Counted from the stretch's first letter, positions 33,717 to 43,397 are shown. The stretch is 64,000 bases of DNA from Corallococcus sp. EGB (GCF_019968905.1 NZ_CP079946.1:2604001-2668000); one strand, 5' to 3'. Notes: generated by a model not told the origin, from the letters alone. A program made the numbers and translations.

Positions 33717-35375
33717 ATGACGAAGAAGACGGCTGCTTCCGATGCGAACCCGACGGGCCTCTCCCGCCGCACGCTGCTCGGGGCCGCGGCGGCTGTGACC
33801 GGTGTTCTGGCTGCCCGCGATGCGCGCGCTGCCGCGCCGGCCGCCGCCGCACCCGGGTCCTTCGCGCTCGAGGAGGCGACGGTCGCGGAGCTGCGCGCGG
33901 GCCTGGAGTCCGGCAAGTACACCGCGCGCGGACTGACGGAGTCCTACCTCGCGCGCATCCGGGAGCTCGATCGCACCGGGGACCTGCCGCTGTGCTCGGT
34001 CATCGAACTCAACCCCGACGCGCTCACGCTGGCCGACTCTCTGGATGCCGAGCGCAAGGGGAAGGGCGCGCGCGGGCCGCTGCACGGCATCCCCGTGCTC
34101 ATCAAGGACAACATCGCCACGGCGGACAAGATGCAGACCACGGCGGGCTCGCTCGCGCTGGTGGGCGCCGTCCCCGCGCGTGACGCCTTCATCGTGGAGC
34201 GGCTGCGCGCCGCCGGCGCCGTCCTCCTGGGCAAGACGAACCTCAGTGAGTGGGCCAACTTCCGCTCCACGCACTCGACCAGCGGTTGGAGCGGACGTGG
34301 TGGCCTGTGCCGCAATCCCTACGCGCTTGACCGGACCCCTTCGGGCTCGAGTTCCGGCTCGGGCGCGGCCACCGCGGCCAGCTTCTGCGCCGTGTCGGTG
34401 GGCACCGAGACGGACGGATCCATCGTCTCGCCTTCGGCCGCGTGCTCACTGGTGGGCTTGAAGCCCACGGTGGGGCTCGTCAGCCGCGCGGGCATCATCC
34501 CCATCTCCTCGACCCAGGACACCGCGGGCCCCATGACGCGCACCGTGGCGGACGCCGCGGCGCTGCTGAGCGTGCTCGCTGGCGAGGACCCCCGCGACGC
34601 AGCCACCGCCGCGAGCAAGGGCCGCGCCCACCCGGACTACACGAAGTTCCTCGACCCCCAGGGGCTCAAAGGTGCGCGCATCGGTGTGCCGCGCGAGCGG
34701 TTCTTCGGCTACCACCCGGCCACGGACGCGGTCGTGGAGCGCGCGCTCGAAGTGATGAAGGCGCAAGGGGCCGTGCTGGTGGATCCGGTGGTGTTGCCCA
34801 ACGTGGCGAAGCTCGACGAGCCCGAGTTGGAAGTGATGCTGTATGAGTTCAAGGCGGGCCTGGAGGCGTACCTTGCGGAGCTCGGCGAGGGCGCCCCCGT
34901 GCGGACGCTCGCGGACCTCATCGCCTTCAACGAGAAGAACCGCGAGCGTGAGATGCCCTACTTCGGGCAGGAGCTGCTGCTCCAGGCGCAGAAGAAGGGC
35001 CCGCTCACTGACGCCGCCTACAAGAAGGCGCTCGCGGCGTGCCGCCGGTATTCGCGCGCCGAGGGCCTGGACGCGGTGATGAACAAGCACCAGTTGGATG
35101 CGCTCGTGGCGCCGACCCAGGCACCCGCGGGCCCCATCGACCTGGTGCTGGGCGACCATTGGCTGGGCAGCAGCTCCACGCCCGCCGCCGTGTCCGGCTA
35201 CCCCACCATCACGGTACCCGCGGGCGACGTGCACGGGCTGCCGGTGGGGGTGTCCTTCATCGGCCGAGCCTGGAGCGAGCCCGTGTTGCTCAAGCTCGCC
35301 CATGCCTACGAGCAGGCCTCGCACGCGCGGCGCAAGCCCGCATTCCTCCCGAGCGTGGACCTGCGCGGCGCGTAG
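33717..35375 (+). CDS. Tat-exported amidase (amidase signature family)
   Basis: 552 aa from ATG 33717. The N-terminus LSRRTLLGAAAAVTG is a twin-arginine signal. The amidase-signature catalytic elements are present: Lys in GIPVLIKDNI, the Gly/Ser-rich TPSGSSSGSGAATAA with the cis-Ser, and the nucleophile Ser in TETDGSIVSPSA. Activity would be hydrolysis of an amide (amino-acid amide or acyl amide) in the periplasm; the substrate cannot be named. Monocistronic; a ribosome-binding site is not obvious. Confidence 0.9.
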   Translation: MTKKTAASDANPTGLSRRTLLGAAAAVTGVLAARDARAAAPAAAAPGSFALEEATVAELRAGLESGKYTARGLTESYLARIRELDRTGDLPLCSVIELNPDALTLADSLDAERKGKGARGPLHGIPVLIKDNIATADKMQTTAGSLALVGAVPARDAFIVERLRAAGAVLLGKTNLSEWANFRSTHSTSGWSGRGGLCRNPYALDRTPSGSSSGSGAATAASFCAVSVGTETDGSIVSPSAACSLVGLKPTVGLVSRAGIIPISSTQDTAGPMTRTVADAAALLSVLAGEDPRDAATAASKGRAHPDYTKFLDPQGLKGARIGVPRERFFGYHPATDAVVERALEVMKAQGAVLVDPVVLPNVAKLDEPELEVMLYEFKAGLEAYLAELGEGAPVRTLADLIAFNEKNREREMPYFGQELLLQAQKKGPLTDAAYKKALAACRRYSRAEGLDAVMNKHQLDALVAPTQAPAGPIDLVLGDHWLGSSSTPAAVSGYPTITVPAGDVHGLPVGVSFIGRAWSEPVLLKLAHAYEQASHARRKPAFLPSVDLRGA

Positions 35376-35397
35376 CGGAGGGCAGTGGCTTCGGTCG

Positions 35398-36015
35398 CTA
35401 CATGAGACCGAAGCCCTTCTTGACGAGCAGCCTTCTGGAGGAACTCGCCTTCACGGTGGTGAGTTCGATGGTGTCTTCGTTCACGCCGGTGACGTCCTGC
35501 TTCAACTCACCGACGAACTTGCCGTACTCCCCCGTCTGGGGATTCAAGACCAGGATGGAGACAATCTCGTCGTAGCCGTAGATGTCGAACTTGCACGACA
35601 TCCCGCCCATGCTTCCGCATTTGAGCTTGATCTGGACCGCGGCGTTCATGGCGAAGCTGTCCAGGACACCTCGGGCGGCCAGACAACTGTAGATCTTGAT
35701 GGTGATCGCCTTGTCGGTCAGCCCGTCCGCGAGCACCCGCGCGGCCAGCTCGTGCGGCTGGAGGATTTCCCGGGTGCCATCTTCGGTGGGACCCCGGTCG
35801 ACCATGCGGTTCGGCGTCACGTCGCCATGGCCAATGATGTAGAGCGTGTCGCCGGCCTTCAGGTCGCCGAGCGGCTTGTCGGGGCCGTGCCGCACCCGCA
35901 CCAGCTCCTTGGTCCAACCCCGTGCCTTCTCTGCCTGGATCCACCTGTCGATGAGGTCTTCGATGCAGTCGCTCTTGAAGGGATTGTAGAGAAACACTCT
36001 GGTCATGCGCGCCAT
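35398..36015 (-). CDS. Possible clan-CD-like (caspase/C80-type) protein
   Basis: 205 aa from ATG 36015 with AAGG upstream. No signal peptide. Two motifs stand out: LYIIGHGDVTPNRMV, a strand ending in His-Gly, and about 55 residues later ITIKIYSCLAARG, a strand ending in Ser-Cys. That His-Gly / strand-Cys spacing is the hallmark of clan CD cysteine peptidases (caspases, CHAT, C80 self-processing domains). The Cys-rich segment KCGSMGGMSCKF follows. Family membership is a by-eye inference. It is divergent from 36123. Confidence 0.55.
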   Translation of the reverse strand: MARMTRVFLYNPFKSDCIEDLIDRWIQAEKARGWTKELVRVRHGPDKPLGDLKAGDTLYIIGHGDVTPNRMVDRGPTEDGTREILQPHELAARVLADGLTDKAITIKIYSCLAARGVLDSFAMNAAVQIKLKCGSMGGMSCKFDIYGYDEIVSILVLNPQTGEYGKFVGELKQDVTGVNEDTIELTTVKASSSRRLLVKKGFGLM

Positions 36016-36122
36016 TGCACCTTGGGGTCTCCTTCGAAGTCGAGCCGCACCGTCGACCGCGCGGCCTCATTGCCTTGCTGCCCTGTCTGGTATTGGAATC
36101 GCAGCGTGGAGGTGAACGCTCG

Positions 36123-37601
36123 ATGAGGCACGGTGCGCCACGGGTATGGGTCTACATGATGGCCCTTTCCACCGTGGCGTGTGCCACTGGCATCCCCTCA
36201 CGAGGCGCGACGGGGGTCTACGCGGCGCGGCCACCGCCTGTGGCGGAGAGGCTTTCCGGGCCTACCTGGTCCTGGCTGGATCCGGAACAGCTACGGCCCG
36301 ACACCGGCGCTCAGCGCGACGAGGAGCTGCTCGGCTGGCTCATCTCGGGAGACCGCGCCCAGCGCGCCGAGGCGCAGGTGCGGCTGCTCCCCCAGGGCGC
36401 ATCGCTACTGCCCAGGCTCGAGGCGTTGGCCACCCGTGCCCGCGATGACGAGGCACGGTCGGCACTGCTCGAGTTCATCCAAGTCCTCACGAAGCGCAGG
36501 TTCCACCCAGACATGCTCGGCGACCATCCGGAGCTGAGCGCGCTGAGCGCGAAGGCCGTGGCCCGAGGCCTGGGGCTCGTGGCTTTCTGGCAGACGGAGC
36601 CCGCTCCACGCGAGCTCCTCCAGGAACTCCCGGTGAGCCTCTGCGGCAACGAACCCCACCACGACCCACGGCTGCGCATCGAGGGACGGAGGCTCCGGGA
36701 GCTGAGAGACAAACTGGGAACGCTCGGCGGATTGGCGCTGCCCGGTGTCGAGCGGCTCCTGGACTCGCCCTCCGCCACCGTCCGTCTCCAGGGAATCGTG
36801 CTCGCGGGGGCGCTGGGGCTTCGTCCGAGTCAGGCGGCGCTCGAACGGATGCGGAATGATCCGGGAACGGTCGAACTGGAAACGCGTTACGCGGACTCGG
36901 ACTTCTTCGAGAACACGTCCATGGCATCGCGGCAGTCGAAGGTCTCACTCTCCCACCGCGCGTCCCTGGTGGCAGGGAGGTTCAATGCAACCTGGCGGGA
37001 GGCTCGTGAGAACGACCCAGAGCTGTACCGCATCGAGGATGGAATCAGGGAGTGGCTTGTCTCCGCACGGACCGTGGCGGCGGCGGATGACAACCCGGGG
37101 ATTTCCGAAGAACTGTCGGGGGACCTCATCAACAGTCTTCGCCAAGGGGGCGGCTGGGACGCCGCGGATGCACAGCAGTATTGGAACCGGGTCAGGCCGG
37201 TGTGGCGCTTGTTCTGGATGACGGGCGGACTCACGCCGGATGACGGCTGGCGGGAGGACTGGTACGCGCTCCTCCACAGTCGGGACGGCTTCCAGACCCG
37301 CCGCGAGCCTGGCTCCGGGAGCGGGACCGTCGTTCGCGTCGAGACCCCCGTGGGAGTGGAGGCGGAGCTCGTCTCCTTTCCCAACGGCGCCAACGACGAG
37401 GTCGTGGTCCAGCGGGGCGTCCTGCCCCTCACGCTTTCTTCCAAGCAACCGGTCTACCACCTTGGTATCCGGCTGCGGTTGGGCGGGGAATGGGTGGACA
37501 CGGGGCCGTTCTTCTTTCCGCCCCAGGGCGGCCGGATGACGGTCTGGCTGCAGCCGGAGATGTTCCTGCGCTACCTGAAGGAGCGCGCGGCGCGGCCCTG
37601 A
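36123..37601 (+). CDS. HEAT-like repeat lipoprotein, hypothetical
   Basis: 492 aa from ATG 36123, preceded by GGAGG. A lipoprotein signal ends in TVAC. The first half is helical and repeat-like: AQRAEAQVRLLPQGASLLPR and LLDSPSATVRLQGIVLAGAL look like HEAT/armadillo-type repeats. The second half ends in a beta-rich region (VETPVGVEAELVSFPNG, VYHLGIRLRLGGEWVDTGPF). I do not recognise the family. It is probably envelope-attached. It lies 45 bp before the next lipoprotein gene in the same direction and may share a transcript. Confidence 0.75.
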   Translation: MRHGAPRVWVYMMALSTVACATGIPSRGATGVYAARPPPVAERLSGPTWSWLDPEQLRPDTGAQRDEELLGWLISGDRAQRAEAQVRLLPQGASLLPRLEALATRARDDEARSALLEFIQVLTKRRFHPDMLGDHPELSALSAKAVARGLGLVAFWQTEPAPRELLQELPVSLCGNEPHHDPRLRIEGRRLRELRDKLGTLGGLALPGVERLLDSPSATVRLQGIVLAGALGLRPSQAALERMRNDPGTVELETRYADSDFFENTSMASRQSKVSLSHRASLVAGRFNATWREARENDPELYRIEDGIREWLVSARTVAAADDNPGISEELSGDLINSLRQGGGWDAADAQQYWNRVRPVWRLFWMTGGLTPDDGWREDWYALLHSRDGFQTRREPGSGSGTVVRVETPVGVEAELVSFPNGANDEVVVQRGVLPLTLSSKQPVYHLGIRLRLGGEWVDTGPFFFPPQGGRMTVWLQPEMFLRYLKERAARP

Positions 37602-37646
37602 GCCGGGTTTTCGTTCCCACGTACGCGGCTGGTAGCATCACGGCGC

Positions 37647-39932
37647 ATGCGATTCAGCTGGGTGTTGCTCGGGGTCGTGGGGCTCGCGTGCGCGGGGCCC
37701 TCTCGCGGCGTGCGTGACGCGGATGCGACGCTGACGGTGCGGGTGAAGGACGCGGAGGGCAGGCCCGTGCCCGGCGCCCGGCTGAAGCTCCTGCGGGCGA
37801 ACCTGAGCCTCGTGAGTCCGCGAATCGACTCCACCGACGCGCGAGGGACCGCGAGGCTGCACCCTCGGCCCGGGTGGTACTACGTGCGGACCGAGGCGCC
37901 GGGGTTCGTGGCGTATCCGGAGGCGGAGGTGAGGCTTGCGCCGGGGGCGAGCCAACAGCTCGACATGACCCTCGTTCGCGAGGCCCCCTTCTCCGGCCGC
38001 GTGGTGGATGCGCAAGGACGGCCCGTGGAGGGCGTGGAGCTGCGGCTCTTCCCGGAGGATCCGGACGCGCCCTGGGCGGACGCGGCGAGCGACGCGCAGG
38101 GGCACTTCGCGTTCACACGCGTGGCGCCAGGGCCAGTCGTGCTCCAGATGTACAAGGAGGGCTGGAGCCCCTACCGCATGGCGTTCACGGCGCCTCGGGC
38201 CGAGCTCACGGTGGTGCTGGGGACATTCGGCGCCTTGAAGGTGCGGGTCGTGGATCCACAAGGCCGGCTCAAGCCCGGGGGCCCCTCCGGAATCACGCCC
38301 GTGGTGCGGTCTCCTGATTTCGTGCTGTTTCCAGAGAAGACCGCCGACGCGAAGCTCTTCCCGAGGCTGCCCGCAGGGCGCTACCTCGTCACCGGCTATC
38401 ACGAGGCCGCGCCCGACTGTTCCTGGAGTCGCACCGAGGAGGTCGAGGTGCAGCCCGGTGGACTCACGGAGTTCACCGTGAGCTTCGAGGGCCTTCACGG
38501 TCAGGGAGCCTTGAGAGGGCGTGCCGTGGATCCGACGGGGAGGGCGCTGGATGGGCGTACGGTGAGGGCCCTGTTCCCTGGAGGGGGCGAGGACACGGTG
38601 GGCCTGGGCGAGCACTGCGAGACGACCACCGGCGCGGACGGATCCTTCGTGCTTCCAGAACTCCTGGTGCCTGTCGACCATCTTGAGCTGAATGATCCCG
38701 AGGTGACCTGGCGGTGGGCGTCACCCCCTCCACGTCCGGGGGCTGCGCAAGAGGCCGTGGTGTTCCGAACGGACTGGGGGCTCGTGGAGGGCCGGGTCCT
38801 GGGGCCGAGCGGACGACCCATGGAGCATCTCCGGGTGGAAGGCCGCCCGGTGGAGGCTCCCCACGGGCGCTTTCGATGGCGCACCTTCGGCGCCGAGCCC
38901 CAGCAGTGGCTCCTCGAAGCAGAGGGTTTCGCATCCACCCTCCTGCGCATGGAGGGACAGCCGGATGAGGTCCAGACGCTTCCCGACATCACCTTCGACG
39001 TGGGCCGGGTCGTGCGCGGCTGCATCATCACCGCCGAAGGAACGTCCGTGGGCGCGGGGCTGGAGGTGATGCTGTTGGAGCCCTCCCGCATCGGGGTTCC
39101 CACCCGCACCCAGAGCCTGCAACCGACGCTGGAGGCGAAGACGGACGACCAGGGATGCTTCCAGCTTGGGCACGTCGCCGGGCGGCCCCAGCTCCTGCGC
39201 GTGGACGCGGCCTCACGGGGTACTGCGTTGCGTGAGCTGAAGCCGGGCGAGACCGGGACGGACCTTCGGCTGGACCCCTGGGTGCCCCTGTCAGGGGCCG
39301 TGACGGATGGCGAGCGCGTGCCCCTGGAGGGGGTGCGCCTGGACGCGTTGTGTGAGGGTGGCTTCTTCGCGGACGCCATCACCGATAGGGAGGGGCGCTA
39401 CATCCTGAAGGTCCCCTCCGGACGCGAATGCTTCGTGCATGCGCTGGGCGTCGAGCAGGAGGGACGCCGCCCCCGGCCGCCCGTGTTCGTCTTCTCGCCC
39501 CAGCGGATCCGCGCGTCCTCGGGGGCAGGCGCGTCACTGGACTTCGCGATGCGACAGGGGCCCGCCTCGCTGCGCGTGAGGCTTCCCAATCCGCACGAAT
39601 CCATGACCGCCTTCGCCCTTCCCGGTGACATCCCCATGCCGCGGAGTGCGCAGGAGCTGGACGGCCTCGTGCGCGCCGGCCTCCGCGCGAACCCCTCGCC
39701 CGGCATGTGGCCCTCCGAGAGCCTCGGCTTTGTAGAGAGCTTCTTCTTCGGCCAGGGCGAGTTCGTGATCAGCGCGCTACCCCTGGGGCACTACACGGTC
39801 TTCGTCCAGCGGCAGGGAGGCGACGGGGACGCCGTCATCCGACTGCCGGTGGAGCTGACGCGCGCGGGGGAGCACCTGCTCGAAGCAGAAGACCCCTACG
39901 ACGACGGCCACGGCACCGTGTTCCCGCGCTGA
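37647..39932 (+). CDS. Carboxypeptidase-regulatory-like repeat lipoprotein
   Basis: 761 aa. A lipoprotein signal (WVLLGVVGLAC) is followed by six to eight repeated CarboxypepD_reg/PEGA-like beta-sandwich units, each starting with a strand plus DAEGRPVPGARLKL-like turns (VVDAQGRPVEGVELRLF, AVDPTGRALDGRTVRALF, VTDGERVPLEGVRLDALC). Such modules act as stalks or ligand-binding units on bacterial surfaces. No catalytic domain is visible. Outer membrane or surface localisation is expected. Confidence 0.85.
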   Translation: MRFSWVLLGVVGLACAGPSRGVRDADATLTVRVKDAEGRPVPGARLKLLRANLSLVSPRIDSTDARGTARLHPRPGWYYVRTEAPGFVAYPEAEVRLAPGASQQLDMTLVREAPFSGRVVDAQGRPVEGVELRLFPEDPDAPWADAASDAQGHFAFTRVAPGPVVLQMYKEGWSPYRMAFTAPRAELTVVLGTFGALKVRVVDPQGRLKPGGPSGITPVVRSPDFVLFPEKTADAKLFPRLPAGRYLVTGYHEAAPDCSWSRTEEVEVQPGGLTEFTVSFEGLHGQGALRGRAVDPTGRALDGRTVRALFPGGGEDTVGLGEHCETTTGADGSFVLPELLVPVDHLELNDPEVTWRWASPPPRPGAAQEAVVFRTDWGLVEGRVLGPSGRPMEHLRVEGRPVEAPHGRFRWRTFGAEPQQWLLEAEGFASTLLRMEGQPDEVQTLPDITFDVGRVVRGCIITAEGTSVGAGLEVMLLEPSRIGVPTRTQSLQPTLEAKTDDQGCFQLGHVAGRPQLLRVDAASRGTALRELKPGETGTDLRLDPWVPLSGAVTDGERVPLEGVRLDALCEGGFFADAITDREGRYILKVPSGRECFVHALGVEQEGRRPRPPVFVFSPQRIRASSGAGASLDFAMRQGPASLRVRLPNPHESMTAFALPGDIPMPRSAQELDGLVRAGLRANPSPGMWPSESLGFVESFFFGQGEFVISALPLGHYTVFVQRQGGDGDAVIRLPVELTRAGEHLLEAEDPYDDGHGTVFPR

Positions 39933-39963
39933 GCTCCGTCGAGGAACGTGGGGCCGCCGCGCG

Positions 39964-41757
39964 CTATCGAGCCTGCCCCTCGAGCGTGAGCCCGCCGCCG
40001 TGCACGGCGCCGTACGCGTGCGCGGGGTGGATGACAGGCTCCTCCAGGGGCGCGGGCCGCATCAGGCCTGCCCCCAGGAGCGCACCCTCGAGCGAGCCGT
40101 GCATCCGCTTCTCGAGCAGGTGCTGCGTGAGTGGTTCGAGCACGGTCTCCAGATGGGGCGGCACCTTCACCAGCGCCAGGTGCGAGCCTCGCACGGCGAG
40201 GAACTCCGCCAGGTACTGGAGCGTCGCCACACCGGCGGCGTCCACGAGCGGCACCCGCGACAGGTCGATGACCACGAGCTTCGCCCAGGGCGGGCCGTCG
40301 ACGAGGTCGTAGAGCTTGAGGTGGTTGATGAACAGGATGGGCCCGTCCACGCGCGCGACCATGAGGTCCAGCGCCTCGGGGGTGTGGGGCGCTTCCGCGG
40401 GGGGCACGTGCAGGCCCGGCTGCAGCCGCGATGCATCCGTCACCCGCTGCACCTCCAGCCGCAGGGCGCCATGGCGCCGCACGTAGAGGATGCTCGCCAG
40501 CGCGAGCCCCGCCCCGATGCCGGCGAACACGTTGAACACCGCAATGCCCAGCGCGGTGACGAGCACCACGCCCAACGTCGACTTGGACTGATTCCACATG
40601 GCAACAAGGCCCTCCAGGTTGAGCAGACGCACTCCCACGACGAGCAGGATGGCGGTGAGTGCGGCAATGGGGATGCGCGCCACCAGCGGCGCGAGCAGCG
40701 CCATGGCCACGAAGAGCCACAGGGCATGCAGGACAGAGGCGGCGCGGGTGCGCGCGCCCGCTTGGATGGACGCGCTGGCGCGCACGATGGCGCCCATCAC
40801 CGGGAAGCCGCCGAACACTCCGGCCGCGATGTTGGCCAGCCCCTGCGCGATCAGGTCCTGGTCCAGGTCACTGTGCGTGCGCGCACCCGTGAGCGCATCG
40901 AGCGAGCTCGTCGCGAGCAGCGAGCCGAGCGACGCCAGCAGCGCGAGACCGAAGGCCGCCGGCAGGAGTCCCGCGAGGTGCACGCCCTCGAAGGACGGCA
41001 GCGTCGGCATGGGCAGCGAGCGCGGCAGGGCGCCCACCGCGTCGTAGCCCGCGCCGAGCGAGACCATGAGCACGGTGCCGATCGTCAGCCCCACGAGCAC
41101 CGCGGGGATGCGCTTGTGCACCCGGGGCAGGGCCACCATGGCCAGCGCCGTGAGCGCTCCGGCCGCGACCCCGAGCCAGCCCACGTGTTCGCCCCAGGTG
41201 CGCCGCAGCACGAGCGCCACGGCGTTCGCGTGCGTGTCCTCCACCGCGAACAGCCTCGGCAGCTGCGTGTTGAGCAGCAGGAGGCCAATGCCCACCGTGA
41301 AGCCCATCACCACCGGCCGGGGGATGAGCCGCGCGAACCGCCCGGCGCGCACGAGCCCCAGCGCCACCTGCATGGCACCCGCGAGCACCGTCGCGATGGC
41401 GAGGCCCGCGGCCCCATGCGCCGCCACGATGGCCGCGGCCAGCGGCAGCAGCGCCGCCTCGGGGCCCGTGACCTGATAGCGACTGCCACTGAGCAGCCCG
41501 CCGATGATGCCCGCCACCACGCCGGAGACGAGCCCCACGCTCGCGGGCAGCCCCGCCGCGGTGGCGAGCGCGACATTGAGGGGAAGTGCCACGCACGCCA
41601 CGCTGAGGCCGGCGGCCGCGTCGGCTGGCAGGCTGCTGGGCTGCACCATCTCGCGCCAGCTTTGGAGGAGCTCGCCCGCACGCCGGGTCGAGAAAGGTCG
41701 CTTGGAGAGAGCGGTCGTCGAATGCATGACGCCGGCGTCTTTCAGGCGCCGTGCCAT
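39964..41757 (-). CDS. SulP family anion transporter with STAS domain
   Basis: 597 aa from ATG 41757; ATG 41727 (MHSTTALS) is an alternative, and neither has a strong ribosome-binding site. It has about twelve transmembrane segments with the SulP signature region (ASVGLVSGVVAGIIGGLL, GSRYQVTGPEAALLPL) and GGFPVMGAIVRASASIQAGA. A C-terminal STAS domain (KLVVIDLSRVPLVDAAGVA) lies near residues 470-540. Substrates of the family include sulfate, bicarbonate and dicarboxylates; none can be singled out. Divergent from the two-component system at 41901. Confidence 0.93.
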   Translation of the reverse strand: MARRLKDAGVMHSTTALSKRPFSTRRAGELLQSWREMVQPSSLPADAAAGLSVACVALPLNVALATAAGLPASVGLVSGVVAGIIGGLLSGSRYQVTGPEAALLPLAAAIVAAHGAAGLAIATVLAGAMQVALGLVRAGRFARLIPRPVVMGFTVGIGLLLLNTQLPRLFAVEDTHANAVALVLRRTWGEHVGWLGVAAGALTALAMVALPRVHKRIPAVLVGLTIGTVLMVSLGAGYDAVGALPRSLPMPTLPSFEGVHLAGLLPAAFGLALLASLGSLLATSSLDALTGARTHSDLDQDLIAQGLANIAAGVFGGFPVMGAIVRASASIQAGARTRAASVLHALWLFVAMALLAPLVARIPIAALTAILLVVGVRLLNLEGLVAMWNQSKSTLGVVLVTALGIAVFNVFAGIGAGLALASILYVRRHGALRLEVQRVTDASRLQPGLHVPPAEAPHTPEALDLMVARVDGPILFINHLKLYDLVDGPPWAKLVVIDLSRVPLVDAAGVATLQYLAEFLAVRGSHLALVKVPPHLETVLEPLTQHLLEKRMHGSLEGALLGAGLMRPAPLEEPVIHPAHAYGAVHGGGLTLEGQAR

Positions 41758-41812
41758 GCGTTGTTTCAGAGGGAAACTCGCCCCCGCTGTCGGTCCATCC
41801 CTCCAGCGCCCC

Positions 41813-41830
41813 TGTCGGCTCGGACCGACA
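41813..41830. promoter_or_regulatory. TGTC-N10-GACA palindrome, GlrR-type enhancer site candidate
   Basis: TGTCGG, 6 bp and CCGACA form a perfect palindrome that reads TGTC-N10-GACA. That is the form known for upstream sites bound by GlrR in enterobacteria. More copies of the half-site lie at 41788-41793 (TGTCGG) and 41840-41845 (CCGACA). It sits between the SulP gene and a GlrK/GlrR-like two-component system. No sigma-54 -24/-12 promoter was confidently found beside it. Confidence 0.55.
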
Positions 41831-41900
41831 CTGTTGGGGCCGACAGACGGCCGTGTGAAGTGACGGGCCGCGCGCGCAGGCGCGGGTTAGATTGCGCGCC

Positions 41901-43397
41901 ATGTTGGTGCTTCGACTGCGCGCACGGCTCCTGTTGTCCTACGCGGTGGTCACCGCACTGCTGGTGGCGGCGTTCTCACAGATGGCCGTGGGCCTCATGC
42001 GCACCCACGACCTGGTGGCTAGCGTGGGCCAGCAGGAGCTCGCCTCCTTCGAGCGAGAACAGCGTGTGTACGTCGCGGCCTGGGCGCTCGAGCTGGCGGT
42101 GCGGCGCGGAGTGGTGGCCTGCGAACAGCGTGACAGCAGCGCGCCCACCGTGCACCGCGCTGTCGCCAGCGCGCGCCAGGATCTCCAGACCGCGCTCGGC
42201 GCCGGCGCGGAGCAGCTCGATGCGGGCTTCCGCGCGAGCGCCCAGGACTATGTGCAGTACGCCCTGCAACTGGAGCAGGCCGGCACCTGTGAGTCGATGC
42301 TGTCGTTTCCCCTGAGGGAGCGGCGGCTGCAACTGGATGAGGTCCTCACCACGGTGTGGTCCGAGCGCACGCGGGACATGCGCCTGGCCATCCAGACGAA
42401 GGAGGACCACGCACGCGCCATCGGCTCGGCGGCGCTGCGCTCCGGTGGGCTCTTTGGCCTCCTGGGCATCCTCGCCGCGGGAGCGCTCGCCTTCGGGCAG
42501 GCGCGCGCGGTGTCGAACTCGGTGGCGCTGCTCTCCACGCACGCGCGCCGCATTGGCCAGGGTGACTTCAGCCCGCTGCCGCCATTGCGCGGGCCCGAGG
42601 AGCTGCGCGCGCTCTCGCTGGACCTGGACCGCATGCGTGGGCGCCTGGCGGAGTTGGATCAGCTCAAGAGCGCGTTCGTGGCCTCGGTGTCCCACGACCT
42701 GCGCACGCCGTTGGCCCGCGTGCGCGAGGCCCTCTCGCTCCTGGGCGATGGCAGCACGGGCCCCCTGACGCCGCAGCAGGCCCGCGTGGTGAAGCTCGCG
42801 CAGGCCGCGTGCGAGCGCGAGATCCGCATGGTGACCTCCGTGTTGGATTTGTCGCGCGTGCAGTCCGGCCAGCCGCTGCAGCGCAACGCCGGCGCCTCGG
42901 TGGAGCAGATTGTCCAGAACGTCCTTCAGGACCTCGCCTTCGAAGCGGATGAGCGCAAGGTCCAGCTGGTGTACGACGCGGCCGCGAAGCCCGTGCGCGC
43001 GCCCATGGACACCGCCCTGGTCGAGCGCGCCCTGTCCAACCTGGTGAGCAACGCCATCGCTGTCTCCAGCGCGGGCAAGACCGTGCGCATCGCGTGTGAG
43101 CTGGTGAGCCGCAAGCGCCCTGGCGCCCCAGGCCCCGTGTCCGCGGTCCAGCTGTCCGTCACGGACCAGGGCCCCGGCGTGCCCGCGCACGCGCGCGAGT
43201 GGATCTTCCGGCCCTTCGCGAGCCTCGAGGTCGGCGGGCGCCGCAGCACGGGGCTGGGCCTCGCCATCGCGCGCGAGATGATCACCGCGCACGGAGGGGA
43301 GCTGTCGCTCGCGGACACTCCCGGGCCTGGAGCCACCTTCACCTTCTGGATTCCCCTGGAAGACCCCGCGACCCCTGGAGGCCGCCTTGACGCCTGA
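41901..43397 (+). CDS. Sensor histidine kinase, GlrK/QseE-like
   Basis: 498 aa from ATG 41901. Two transmembrane segments (LLLSYAVVTALLVAAFS; GLFGLLGILAAGALAFG) flank a helical sensor region of about 150 residues. A HAMP linker follows, then HisKA with the phospho-acceptor His265 in SVSHDLRTPLARV and an HATPase_c domain (NLVSNAIAVS, DQGPGVP, GLGLAIAREM). This layout is that of GlrK/QseE kinases. Its 3' end overlaps the regulator gene, so the two proteins are made together. Confidence 0.95.
   Translation: MLVLRLRARLLLSYAVVTALLVAAFSQMAVGLMRTHDLVASVGQQELASFEREQRVYVAAWALELAVRRGVVACEQRDSSAPTVHRAVASARQDLQTALGAGAEQLDAGFRASAQDYVQYALQLEQAGTCESMLSFPLRERRLQLDEVLTTVWSERTRDMRLAIQTKEDHARAIGSAALRSGGLFGLLGILAAGALAFGQARAVSNSVALLSTHARRIGQGDFSPLPPLRGPEELRALSLDLDRMRGRLAELDQLKSAFVASVSHDLRTPLARVREALSLLGDGSTGPLTPQQARVVKLAQAACEREIRMVTSVLDLSRVQSGQPLQRNAGASVEQIVQNVLQDLAFEADERKVQLVYDAAAKPVRAPMDTALVERALSNLVSNAIAVSSAGKTVRIACELVSRKRPGAPGPVSAVQLSVTDQGPGVPAHAREWIFRPFASLEVGGRRSTGLGLAIAREMITAHGGELSLADTPGPGATFTFWIPLEDPATPGGRLDA

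Noticed and set aside
40000-42315. 771-codon plus-strand open frame across the SulP gene
   Set aside because: His/Arg/Gln-rich antisense translation of a clear transporter gene.
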